NCBI GenBank assembly: GCA_036787835.1
Contig: DAIQON010000015.1
Coordinates: 1-25,199, forward strand
Direction of reading: 5' to 3'
Source of the DNA: DAIQON01 sp036787835
GTDB lineage: Bacteria > Patescibacteriota > Saccharimonadia > Saccharimonadales > UBA4665
DNA length: 25,199 nt
Shown: positions 15,815 to 23,266 of the stretch, piece after piece
Numbering within the stretch: position 1 is the stretch's first letter
Layout: each line of letters starts with the position of its first letter
Translations under genes and position numbers: made by a program
Notes under the pieces: model-generated
Databases searched by the model: none
Told to the model about the DNA's origin: nothing
What the model saw: only the letters and a program-made list of their open reading frames with translations

Positions 15815-15817
15815 CAA

Positions 15818-15859
15818 GTGGTTAGCTTAGGGGTTAGTCCCCTAAAAAAGCAAAACCAC
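15818..15859 (+). promoter_or_regulatory. Long hairpin in the nrdJ leader
   Basis: GTGGTT (15818-15823) pairs with AACCAC (15854-15859), then GCTT (15825-15828) pairs with AAGC (15848-15851). Alternatively TAGGGG (15828-15833) pairs with CCCCTA (15839-15844) at the tip around TTAGT. Together they make an extended, interrupted stem about 100 bases before the nrdJ start. It has A rather than T after the GC stem, so it is not a terminator. No known riboswitch class was recognised. Confidence 0.5.
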
Positions 15860-15962
15860 CATAGAACTCTAACAAACATATAAAAACAATTAATATAGTT
15901 GGGAATTTAGGTTCTGGGAGGGGTCTAAGTAACCAATCAGTAATAAGCGAGGGAATAAAATC

Positions 15963-18728
15963 ATGGGTCAGACAACTAGTCTCGGGGTGGGACGACTTTT
16001 TACCCCTAAAAAAAGCCGTGCGTACGATCAGCTTAAATGGGTAAAAACAGATTCAATTATTGAGAATCCGTTTACATCTAAGCCTGTTTTTGAACAAAAG
16101 AATGTTGAGTTTCCAGAGGGATGGTCACTTAATGCAATCAATATAGTTGCCCAAAAGTACTTTAGTGGTACTCCTGGCAGCAATGACCGCGAGCGGTCAT
16201 TGAAACAATTGATTGATCGAGTTGTCGATACAATTACTCGACAAGGAACACAAGAAGGCTATTTCGATAATGATACTGAGGCCGAGAACTTTAGAGAAGA
16301 ACTTAAATATGTGCTTGCAACGCAACGAGCAGCTTTTAACTCACCAGTTTGGTTCAATATTGGTGCGATGAGCCGTTCTCAGCAAGCTAGTGCCTGTTTT
16401 ATCCTTTCAGTTGAAGATACTATGCCTGCGATCCTAAATTGGTATGTAGAGGAAGGTATGATCTTTAAGGGCGGAAGTGGATCAGGGGTTAATATTAGCC
16501 CGATCAGATCTTCTGTTGAGCCACTTGGTAAGAGTGCCGGTACTGCGAGTGGGCCACTTAGCTTTATGCGTGGTGCAGATGCATCGGCTGGCGCCATTAA
16601 GAGTGGCGGTAAGACAAGACGAGCCGCTAAAATGGTTATTCTAAATGTAGATCATCCAGACGTTGAACAGTTCATTTGGAGTAAAGCCATTGAAGAGCGC
16701 AAAGCTCGTGACCTACAAGCTCTAGGTTGGGATATGAGTCTTGATGGTAAAGACTCCTTTAGCGTTCAATACCAAAACGCTAACATCTCAGTTAGGGTTA
16801 CTGATGAGTTCATGGAAGCGGTCGAAGCAGATGCCGATTGGGACCTTAAAGCCGTTAGTACTGGCAAAACAGTCAAAACGCTAAGAGCCCGTGACCTATT
16901 TAGACAATTCTCCGAGGCTGCATGGGAATGTGCAGATCCAGGGATGCAGTTCGATACAACAATCAATAAATGGCACACTACACCAAATGCTGGTCGTATT
17001 AATGGGAGTAATCCTTGTAGTGAGTACATGCACTTAGATAACTCTGCCTGTAATTTGGCATCAATCAATCTACTAAGCTATCTTAATGATGACTTCAGTT
17101 TTATGATTGATGATTTCAAACACACGGTCGAACTGTTATTCACAGCTCAAGAAATTCTAGTTGGCTATAGTGAATACCCAACAGAGAAGATTACCCAGAA
17201 TGCAAAAGCCTTTAGAGAGCTTGGAATTGGCTACGCTAATCTGGGTGCATTATTGATGGCACAGGGTCTTCCATATGATAGTGAAGAGGGACGTGCACAG
17301 GCGGCAGCAATTACCGCTCTAATGACCGGTCATTCATATGCTGTTAGTGCTCGAATGGCACGAAAAGTAGGTCCTTTTGCTGGATATGCTAAAGATCGCA
17401 CTACAATGCTTGATGTTCTTAGAATGCACCGAGAAGAGGTATCTAAGATTGACGCTGGACTGGTAAGTGAAGAACTTCTAAGTGCAGCAGCAACATCATG
17501 GGATGAAGCTGTCGAGCTAGGTGAGCTTTATGGGGTAAGAAACAGTCAGGCAAGTCTTTTGGCTCCAACTGGAACAATAGCCTTGATGATGGACTGTGAC
17601 ACGACCGGGATTGAACCTGACCTAGGCCTAGTGAAAGTTAAGAAGTTAGTTGGCGGTGGAACTATGAGCATTGTTAATCAAACAGTGCCACGTGCACTCA
17701 AGGCTCTGGGCTATACCGCGCAACAAATTAAAGATATTGTTCAATATATTGATGTAGAGAAAACAATAATAGGGGCACCTCACCTCAAGAAGAGCGATGA
17801 ACCTGTCTTTGCTTGTTCTATGGGTGACAACTCAATACATTACCTGGGCCACGTTAAGATGATGTCAGCAGTACAACCCTTCTTGTCAGGCGCAATTAGC
17901 AAAACAGTCAACTTGCCAGAAGAAGCTACTGTTGAAGAGATTGAACAGCTACATATTGATTCCTGGAAAATGGGACTAAAAGCAGTCGCTGTTTATAGAG
18001 ACAATTGTAAGGTTGGTCAGCCGCTTAGCATGGCTAAGAAAGAAGGTTCTGAAGTCGTCATCGAGAACGCAAAAGAAGTTGGCGATAAGATAATTCTAAA
18101 AGGCGCAGTTAGACGAAAGCTACCCAACGTACGTAACAGTAAGACATACAAGTTCCAGATTTCTGACCTAGAGGGATATTTCACGGTCGGAGAATACGAA
18201 GATGGCACACCAGGAGAACTGTTCGTTAACGTTAGTAAGCAAGGGTCAACACTATCTGGCCTAACAGACTCCTTTGCTATAAGTGTTAGTCATGGTCTAC
18301 AGTATGGAGTGCCCCTAAAAAGATATGTTAAGGCGCTTCGTGGAACTAGTTTTGCTCCTTCGGGGATTACAGATGATCCAGAAATCCGAACAGCTAGTTC
18401 AATTACTGACTACGTCATGCGACGATTAGCTCTAGACTATCTAAGCTTTGACGATAAGCTCGAGCTCGGGCTTGTTTCGATCGACGACATGTCGAGTGAT
18501 CAGCTAAGCCTAATATCTGACCCCGTTGTAGAAAGCTCCAAGGAGCAACCAACGCCTGAGGCAAAAGCAAAGGTTGTAAAGAGCTCAGAAATTGTTGATG
18601 AAGAAGTAAAGCCCATTAAGTCTTCTGATAGCACTGCACCACTCTGCTATAACTGCGGTAACCAGACCCAAAGAGCAGGCAGTTGCTACGTATGTAGCTC
18701 TTGTGGCTCAACAACTGGATGTAGCTAG
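15963..18728 (+). CDS. nrdJ: Vitamin B12-dependent (class II) ribonucleotide reductase
   Basis: NrdJ makes deoxyribonucleotides from ribonucleotides using an adenosylcobalamin radical, without oxygen. The 921 residues show FNSPVWFNIGA and ASACFILSVEDTMPA (first redox Cys), GSGSGVNISPIRS, the radical-site region GSNPCSEYMHLDNSACNLAS (NPCSE with the catalytic Cys and Glu), SLLAPTGTIALMMDCDTTGI, and AVYRDNCK (partner Cys). A C-terminal extension ends in CYNCG, CYVCSSCG and TTGCS, a zinc-ribbon/redox tail typical of the NrdJ_Z type. GAGGGA precedes the ATG. nrdR lies upstream and a thioredoxin-fold gene downstream. No intein or frameshift is seen. Confidence 0.96.
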   Translation: MGQTTSLGVGRLFTPKKSRAYDQLKWVKTDSIIENPFTSKPVFEQKNVEFPEGWSLNAINIVAQKYFSGTPGSNDRERSLKQLIDRVVDTITRQGTQEGYFDNDTEAENFREELKYVLATQRAAFNSPVWFNIGAMSRSQQASACFILSVEDTMPAILNWYVEEGMIFKGGSGSGVNISPIRSSVEPLGKSAGTASGPLSFMRGADASAGAIKSGGKTRRAAKMVILNVDHPDVEQFIWSKAIEERKARDLQALGWDMSLDGKDSFSVQYQNANISVRVTDEFMEAVEADADWDLKAVSTGKTVKTLRARDLFRQFSEAAWECADPGMQFDTTINKWHTTPNAGRINGSNPCSEYMHLDNSACNLASINLLSYLNDDFSFMIDDFKHTVELLFTAQEILVGYSEYPTEKITQNAKAFRELGIGYANLGALLMAQGLPYDSEEGRAQAAAITALMTGHSYAVSARMARKVGPFAGYAKDRTTMLDVLRMHREEVSKIDAGLVSEELLSAAATSWDEAVELGELYGVRNSQASLLAPTGTIALMMDCDTTGIEPDLGLVKVKKLVGGGTMSIVNQTVPRALKALGYTAQQIKDIVQYIDVEKTIIGAPHLKKSDEPVFACSMGDNSIHYLGHVKMMSAVQPFLSGAISKTVNLPEEATVEEIEQLHIDSWKMGLKAVAVYRDNCKVGQPLSMAKKEGSEVVIENAKEVGDKIILKGAVRRKLPNVRNSKTYKFQISDLEGYFTVGEYEDGTPGELFVNVSKQGSTLSGLTDSFAISVSHGLQYGVPLKRYVKALRGTSFAPSGITDDPEIRTASSITDYVMRRLALDYLSFDDKLELGLVSIDDMSSDQLSLISDPVVESSKEQPTPEAKAKVVKSSEIVDEEVKPIKSSDSTAPLCYNCGNQTQRAGSCYVCSSCGSTTGCS

Positions 18729-18775
18729 TTCCTGTAAGCCATTGGCAATTCAGCTATAAGAACAAGCATTTTCAC

Positions 18776-18804
18776 TTGACCTATTTAGAGGCAATGGATA
18801 CGCT
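18776..18804 (+). promoter_or_regulatory. Promoter of the thioredoxin-fold gene (leaderless type)
   Basis: TTGACC (18776-18781, 5 of 6), exactly 17 bases, then TACGCT (18799-18804, 3 of 6). Six bases later is the ATG (18811), so the start of transcription falls on the start codon. Confidence 0.5.
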
Positions 18805-18810
18805 ATCAGT

Positions 18811-19077
18811 ATGAAAGTTGTAGTTTTATATCGGCCAAGTTCTGATCACGGTCGAATTGTCGACGAGTTTATTGAGAATTTTAGGTCTCGTGTATCCGAT
18901 CAACGTATAGAGGTACTAAATATCGATACACGAGAGGGTAATGGCACGGCCACTCTTTACGATATTGTCCAATACCCAGCCGTATTGGTTCTACGTTCAG
19001 ATGGAGCAATCCAAAAGTCCTGGCAAGGCCTTGAGCTTCCTCTTATCGACGAAGTTCAATCATACGCCAGGAGTTAA
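18811..19077 (+). CDS. Thioredoxin-fold protein lacking the CxxC motif
   Basis: An 88-residue protein with a thioredoxin/glutaredoxin-like order: beta strand KVVVLYRP, helix GRIVDEFIENFRSR, strand IEVLNIDTREG, then VQYPAVLVLRSDGAI with the cis-Pro expected before strand 3, and a last helix LIDEVQSYAR. Where thioredoxins carry CxxC after the first strand, this protein has YRPSSDHG, and the whole sequence has no cysteine. It therefore cannot do dithiol reduction. It follows nrdJ on the same strand after 82 bases, with its own likely promoter. It might bind or scaffold rather than reduce; function is unknown. Confidence that it is a real gene is high; the fold is inferred. Confidence 0.68.
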   Translation: MKVVVLYRPSSDHGRIVDEFIENFRSRVSDQRIEVLNIDTREGNGTATLYDIVQYPAVLVLRSDGAIQKSWQGLELPLIDEVQSYARS

Positions 19078-19116
19078 AGATTCTTATGGCTCTCATAGTT
19101 AAATAGCTAATTCTTT

Positions 19117-19124
19117 GCTATAAT
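19117..19124 (+). promoter_or_regulatory. Extended -10 promoter of ileS
   Basis: TGCTATAAT is a perfect extended -10 (TATAAT at 19119-19124). The -35 at 17-base spacing (TAGTTA) is weak, as is common when an extended -10 is present. Start near 19131 gives a ~255-base leader holding the T-box. Confidence 0.68.
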
Positions 19125-19130
19125 TTAAAG

Positions 19131-19353
19131 TCAGAAATCCGATATCAGTAGCTATCAACTACGATCTCTGTCTTGAGCGGCAGAAGCGGATCGGGAAGAA
19201 AGCTGTTAATAAAGCGATTAGAACCCGACGTATGGCTGACGTAACAGACCTTCAATCAAGTGCTTTTTAGGATCAGCCTATTAAGAAGCTGGATGGTAAC
19301 GTCCTCATTAAACCGGGACTCCAGCAATTAATTTAAGGCTGATCTTTGTTTTT
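19131..19353 (+). promoter_or_regulatory. T-box leader controlling ileS (tRNA-Ile sensing)
   Basis: The antiterminator is textbook: GCTGGA (19288-19293) pairs with TCCAGC (19320-19325), the 7-base bulge TGGTAAC (19294-19300) offers UGGU to pair with an ACCA tRNA end, and GTCC (19301-19304) pairs with GGAC (19316-19319). Upstream is a very short stem I: ATC/GTAG (19144-19151, one bulged A) with CTACGAT (19159-19165), whose loop CTATCAA holds the Ile codon ATC (19154-19156). This is the ultrashort stem I layout known from actinobacterial ileS T-boxes. A second stem pairs TCTGTC (19167-19172) with GGCAGA (19179-19184), and TCGGG (19191-19195) can pair with CCCGA (19224-19228). Uncharged tRNA-Ile should raise ileS expression. 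Confidence 0.85.
19269..19353 (+). terminator. Terminator-like outer stem enclosing the T-box antiterminator
   Basis: GATCAGCCT (19271-19279) pairs perfectly with AGGCTGATC (19336-19344), extended by a G-U and an A-T pair, and T-rich TTTGTTTTT follows. The loop contains the whole antiterminator. TCAGCC (19273-19278) could alternatively pair with GGCTGA (19234-19239). A GGGAG ribosome site (19372-19376) could also pair with CTCC (19319-19322). Transcriptional and translational control therefore both remain possible. Confidence 0.5.
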
Positions 19354-19386
19354 ATAGAGATTTTGTAAAATGGGAGCCATCATACG

Positions 19387-22317
19387 ATGAAGTTCAAACA
19401 GAATAGTTCAAAAAAACCAGTTGAATACGAAGCCGAAATAGTTTCCTATTGGAGAGAGAATAAACTATTCGAAAAATCGATTGAGCAGCGTCCAGTTGCT
19501 GATAGTTATGTCTTCTATGACGGACCTCCTTTTATAACTGGGGTACCTCATATTGGGACGCTACTTTCGAGCATTGTTAAAGATGCAGTTCCAAGATATT
19601 GGACGATGAAGGGAAAGCGAGTTGAACGACGTTGGGGCTGGGACTGTCATGGTCTGCCAGCAGAAGTTTTCACTGAGAAAAAACTAGGTATAGTCGATAG
19701 ACGAGATATTGGCACTAAAGTCAGCCTGGAGGAATATATAACTACTTGTCGCCAAAATATGATTCAGACGGGTGATGAGTGGGAAAAGACTATTGAACGG
19801 GTTGGTCGATGGGTAGATTTTAAGGGTGCATACAGCACGATGGACAAAGATTACATGGAATCTGTCTGGTGGGCCTTCAAGAAACTGTATGATGACGGTA
19901 AGATCTATGAAGGTGAGAGAGTGTTGATGTATTGTATTCGAGATGCAACACCTATAAGTAAGGCAGAAGTAGCGATGGATAATTCATATAAGGACATAAC
20001 TGATCCATCAGTCTATGCCAAATTTAAACTTGTCGGAAGCGATGCCAGTCTTCTGGTTTGGACCACGGTACCCTGGACTCTACTGGCAAACACCGCTCTG
20101 GCTGTTAATAAAGATGCAGTTTATGTTGAGGTTGAACTCGGAGCGGAGAAGCTTATACTCGCCAAGTCGTTAATTAATCATGTGCTTACTGATGAAAAGC
20201 ACAAAGTTCTCGAGCATAAAATTATCCGTGAAATAAAGGGCAAAGAGTTGGTCGGCAAGAAGTACGAGCCATTCTTTAAGGATTACGGACCTGATGCGCA
20301 CAAGATATATGATGCTGACTTTGTCAGCCTTGAAGAAGGAAGTGGCATAGTTTCCCAGGCTCCAGCTTACGGGGAGGAAGACTACACACTTTCCAAAGAA
20401 AAGAATTTCCCTGTAGTCAGTGTTATTGATGATAGTGGCATACTGACAGATAGCGAATGGAAGGGTCGTCAGGTTTGGGATGTTGATAAAGAGATTGCCA
20501 AGACATATTTAGAACAAGGCAAGGTCTGGAAGATCGATTACTATCGACATAGCTATCCGCACTGCCACCGTTGTGGAACTAAACTTATTTATCGGGCTCA
20601 TCCTAGCTGGTTTATGGATATAGATGGTCAACGTGAAGAGATGCTGGAGAAAAACGGCGACGTGAATTGGTTCCCGAAACATATTAAGCATGGCAGATTT
20701 GAGAAAACAATTGAAACAGCGCCGGACTGGAATTTAAGCAGGGATCGGTTCTGGGCGACTGCAATGCCAGTTTGGAAGGGTGTCGATTCAAGCGGGAAAG
20801 AGTTGGTTAAAGTGGTTGGTTCGTATGAAGAACTTGAACAGCTATCGGGTGTTACTCTGGAAGATTACCATCGTCCGTGGATTGATGATGTAACTTTTAC
20901 GTTTGAAGGGGTTAAATACACTCGAATTGAGAAAGTTCTAGACTGTTGGTTTGAGTCAGGATCGATGCCCTTTGCTATGCATCATTATCCTTTTGACAAC
21001 GTTGAGAAATTTGAACAGAACTTTCCAGGTGATTTTATTGCCGAGTACGTAGGTCAGGTAAGGGCCTGGTTCTACTATATGCATGCCATATCAGTAGGTC
21101 TATTTACAGATAGAGCATTTAACAACGTTGTTGTAACTGGAACGCTAGCTGGAAACGATGGCAGGAAGATGAGCAAGAGCTTTGGGAATTTTACTGACCC
21201 TAACCAACTAATGGATACCTATGGTGCGGATGCATTACGATATCTGCTTCTAAGTTCGCCAGTGCTTAATGGTGAAGATTTTGCACTTCAGGATAAAGAA
21301 GTAGCCGACGTATCAAGAAAACTTACTATGGTTTGGAACATGTATAACTTCTTCACGCTTTATGCTGATGTCGATGACTGGGACTCCAGCCTAACTCCCG
21401 GTCAAATACCGGCCGACCCTCTACATGATCTAACCAATATTCTGGATCAGTGGATAGTAAGTAAGGTGCATCAGCTAGGGAAACATGTCGACGATCATAT
21501 GCAACAATACGATATACCTAATGCCACTAAGCCTATACTACAGTTTCTGGATGACGCCAGTAACTGGTATGTCAGGCGAAGCAGAAAGCGTTTTTGGAAG
21601 TCAGATAATGACACAGACAAAAATGATGCCTACAAGACCCTACACTACGTTTTGGTTCAGTTAAGCATAATTATGGCGCCCTTCACCCCATTCATGTCTG
21701 AAGAGCTGTATATGAAGCTCACAGGCGGTGAATCTGTACATCTTTTGGATTGGCCTGCAGAAGGAAGGGTAAATGACCTAGTACTGATTCACATGGCCAG
21801 TGTAAGGCAGATTATAAACGATGGTCTAAGCCAGAGAGCGCGCAACGGCATTAAAGTTAGGCAGCCGCTAGCAAAGGCAGTAGTTTATCTCGAAAAACCG
21901 CTTACAGAAGAATTCAGCACGATCATCGCCGAAGAGCTCAATGTTAAGAGTGTTGAGTTTAAATCAGTAAAAACAGATAGCGATTCTGAAGTTGTTAAGC
22001 TTGATTTTAATCTAACCGGGGAGTTGATCCAGGAGGGTGTTGCTCGTGAATTGATTAGGAATGTTCAACAATCCAGGAAACAAGCTGGACTTGAAGTTGA
22101 TGATAGAATCAAGCTAAGCTTAATTTCAAATAGTGATGAAATTACAACACTTCTAGCCAACAAACAACTTAGAAAGTTGTTAATGGACGAGACTTTGGCG
22201 GTAAAATTAGATACTGACGAAGATTCTGAAGGCTCAGCCTACGAAGTAGTGATTGGTGACATTTCGCTTAACATTATATTGTCTATCGACAAATCATCAA
22301 AACATGCAGAAGAGTAG
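19387..22317 (+). CDS. ileS: Isoleucyl-tRNA synthetase (type 2, eukaryote-like)
   Basis: It charges tRNA-Ile with isoleucine. The 976-residue class I synthetase has FYDGPPFITGVPHIGTLL (the HIGH motif as HIGT), RRWGWDCHGLPAE, the CP1 editing domain with VWTTVPWTLLANTALAV, GRKMSKSFGN (KMSKS), and an anticodon-binding helical domain (WYVRRSRKRFW). The WGWDCHGLP form and overall layout fit type 2 IleRS, the eukaryote-like branch found in part of the bacteria including CPR; this assignment is from memory of the families. GGGAG lies 10 bases before the ATG. Control is by the T-box upstream. rplU follows 39 bases later with a possible own promoter. Confidence 0.97.
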   Translation: MKFKQNSSKKPVEYEAEIVSYWRENKLFEKSIEQRPVADSYVFYDGPPFITGVPHIGTLLSSIVKDAVPRYWTMKGKRVERRWGWDCHGLPAEVFTEKKLGIVDRRDIGTKVSLEEYITTCRQNMIQTGDEWEKTIERVGRWVDFKGAYSTMDKDYMESVWWAFKKLYDDGKIYEGERVLMYCIRDATPISKAEVAMDNSYKDITDPSVYAKFKLVGSDASLLVWTTVPWTLLANTALAVNKDAVYVEVELGAEKLILAKSLINHVLTDEKHKVLEHKIIREIKGKELVGKKYEPFFKDYGPDAHKIYDADFVSLEEGSGIVSQAPAYGEEDYTLSKEKNFPVVSVIDDSGILTDSEWKGRQVWDVDKEIAKTYLEQGKVWKIDYYRHSYPHCHRCGTKLIYRAHPSWFMDIDGQREEMLEKNGDVNWFPKHIKHGRFEKTIETAPDWNLSRDRFWATAMPVWKGVDSSGKELVKVVGSYEELEQLSGVTLEDYHRPWIDDVTFTFEGVKYTRIEKVLDCWFESGSMPFAMHHYPFDNVEKFEQNFPGDFIAEYVGQVRAWFYYMHAISVGLFTDRAFNNVVVTGTLAGNDGRKMSKSFGNFTDPNQLMDTYGADALRYLLLSSPVLNGEDFALQDKEVADVSRKLTMVWNMYNFFTLYADVDDWDSSLTPGQIPADPLHDLTNILDQWIVSKVHQLGKHVDDHMQQYDIPNATKPILQFLDDASNWYVRRSRKRFWKSDNDTDKNDAYKTLHYVLVQLSIIMAPFTPFMSEELYMKLTGGESVHLLDWPAEGRVNDLVLIHMASVRQIINDGLSQRARNGIKVRQPLAKAVVYLEKPLTEEFSTIIAEELNVKSVEFKSVKTDSDSEVVKLDFNLTGELIQEGVARELIRNVQQSRKQAGLEVDDRIKLSLISNSDEITTLLANKQLRKLLMDETLAVKLDTDEDSEGSAYEVVIGDISLNIILSIDKSSKHAEE

Positions 22318-22319
22318 TC

Positions 22320-22348
22320 TTTACAGGTAATAATTTATCTGTTAATCT
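22320..22348 (+). promoter_or_regulatory. Possible rplU promoter
   Basis: TTTACA (22320-22325, 5 of 6), 17 bases, TAATCT (22343-22348, 3 of 6), then eight bases to the rplU ATG. No Shine-Dalgarno is present before the ATG, which agrees with a leaderless or very short-leader mRNA. Read-through from ileS is also possible. Confidence 0.4.
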
Positions 22349-22356
22349 ATAAATCT

Positions 22357-22665
22357 ATGAAAAAAGCAGTAATTGAGACAGGTAGTAAGCAATACTTGGT
22401 AGGTGAAGGTGAGATTATTGAGGTAGAACTCCTTAAGGATCTAAAAAAACAGGTTTCGTTCGAACCATTAATAGTTATTGATGGAGACAAAGTTACCGTC
22501 GGAACACCTAAAGTTGCCAGCGTTATGGTCACTGCCGATGTTGTTAATCCAGACAAACAAGCCGACAAAGTAACGTCTATACGTTTTAAGGCTAAAAAAC
22601 GAGTACATACCGTTCGTGGTCATCGTCAGCATCATACGATACTGAAGATATCAAAAATCAGCTAG
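22357..22665 (+). CDS. rplU: 50S ribosomal protein L21
   Basis: L21 binds 23S rRNA domain I near L20. The 102 residues are typical: AVIETGSKQYLVGEGEIIEVE at the start, VGTPKVASVMVTADVV in the middle and the basic C-terminal block KAKKRVHTVRGHRQHHTILKI that contacts rRNA. In most bacteria rpmA (L27) follows directly; here a terminator and non-coding DNA follow instead, so L27 must lie elsewhere or be absent. It has no Shine-Dalgarno. Confidence 0.96.
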   Translation: MKKAVIETGSKQYLVGEGEIIEVELLKDLKKQVSFEPLIVIDGDKVTVGTPKVASVMVTADVVNPDKQADKVTSIRFKAKKRVHTVRGHRQHHTILKISKIS

Positions 22666-22679
22666 TTCATCTGGATAGA

Positions 22680-22720
22680 CACAAAAACGGGCCCGCATAC
22701 AGCAGTGGCCTATTTTTGTG
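22680..22720 (+). terminator. Terminator after rplU
   Basis: CACAAAAA (22680-22687) pairs with TTTTTGTG (22713-22720), and after a C/A mismatch GGGCC pairs with GGCCT (one G-U). The stem carries its own A and T runs, so it can serve in either direction. It starts 15 bases after the rplU stop. Confidence 0.62.
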
Positions 22721-23191
22721 ATCAAAAATTGCCTAAAATCTAGCTAAAATTGATTTTAACTTGTGGAAAAGTATTGGCAAAAATCAGCTAGGTTATTAAT
22801 ATTACGACGATAAGATCCAATCAGTTAAGTCGATTTAACTACGAAAATTTTGAATTTTATAGATGAAAATCTATTTGCGTTACATATGTTACAACGAATT
22901 ATAGTAAAATTATTGTCGTAACATGAACTTTAAACTGGGTATAAAAGTTATTCAAAAAGGTCTTGAATACCTCTGTTATAAGGTAGATACTAGATCCATA
23001 GGGAAGGTTATCATAAATGAAACACCTCCCTTGCCAACAAAAATTGGTTAAAACCATATAAAAAGTCAAAGAGCTTTCCGATCTAAAACAGGTCGGGAGG
23101 CTCACAAAAAAAGACAATTTAGGTCAAAAACCAATATAAAAACTCTCAATACAAAATGTTAAAACACTTTATCAGTGCTCTAGTTATATTG
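22721..23191 (+). other. 470-base AT-rich non-coding region with hairpins (possible RNA gene or long leader)
   Basis: No convincing gene. A weak promoter-like pair TTGCGT (22875-22880) and TATAGT (22900-22905) has a long 19-base spacer. Hairpins follow: AGGG-A-AGGT (23000-23008) pairs with ACCTCCCT (23024-23031) with one bulged A; TGGTT/AACCA near 23045-23055; and GAGC + CCGATC (23071-23083) pairs with GGTCGG + GCTC (23091-23103). The terminator-like stem at 23192 ends the stretch. This could be a ~300-nt structured RNA or the leader of the surface-protein gene. It does not match RNase P RNA, tmRNA, SRP RNA or 6S RNA as far as I can tell by eye. Confidence 0.4.
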
Positions 23192-23227
23192 AACACCTTA
23201 GTCTCTCCTATGAGGCGGGTGTTTTTT
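23192..23227 (+). terminator. Terminator-like hairpin upstream of the surface-protein gene
   Basis: AACACC (23192-23197) pairs with GGTGTT (23218-23223) around a long loop and runs into a T tract (23222-23227). It may end an upstream RNA or attenuate the downstream gene. An ATG (23210) in the frame of the downstream gene lies inside its loop. Confidence 0.5.
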
Positions 23228-23266
23228 GCATTTGTTAGATGTTTAATTATTCTACCCCTGTTTTTT

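Noticed and set aside
15715..15962. Adenosylcobalamin riboswitch before the B12-dependent reductase
   Set aside because: Expected from function, but I could not find a B12-box-like sequence; the stems present do not match that architecture.
23061..23110. Terminator at GAGC...GCTC
   Set aside because: The hairpin is good, but neither strand has a T run after it (plus strand is followed by A); recorded only as a hairpin.
22899..23117. 72-codon minus-strand frame
   Set aside because: No ribosome site, odd composition (Phe/Cys/Thr-rich), overlaps hairpins, and no resemblance to a known protein.
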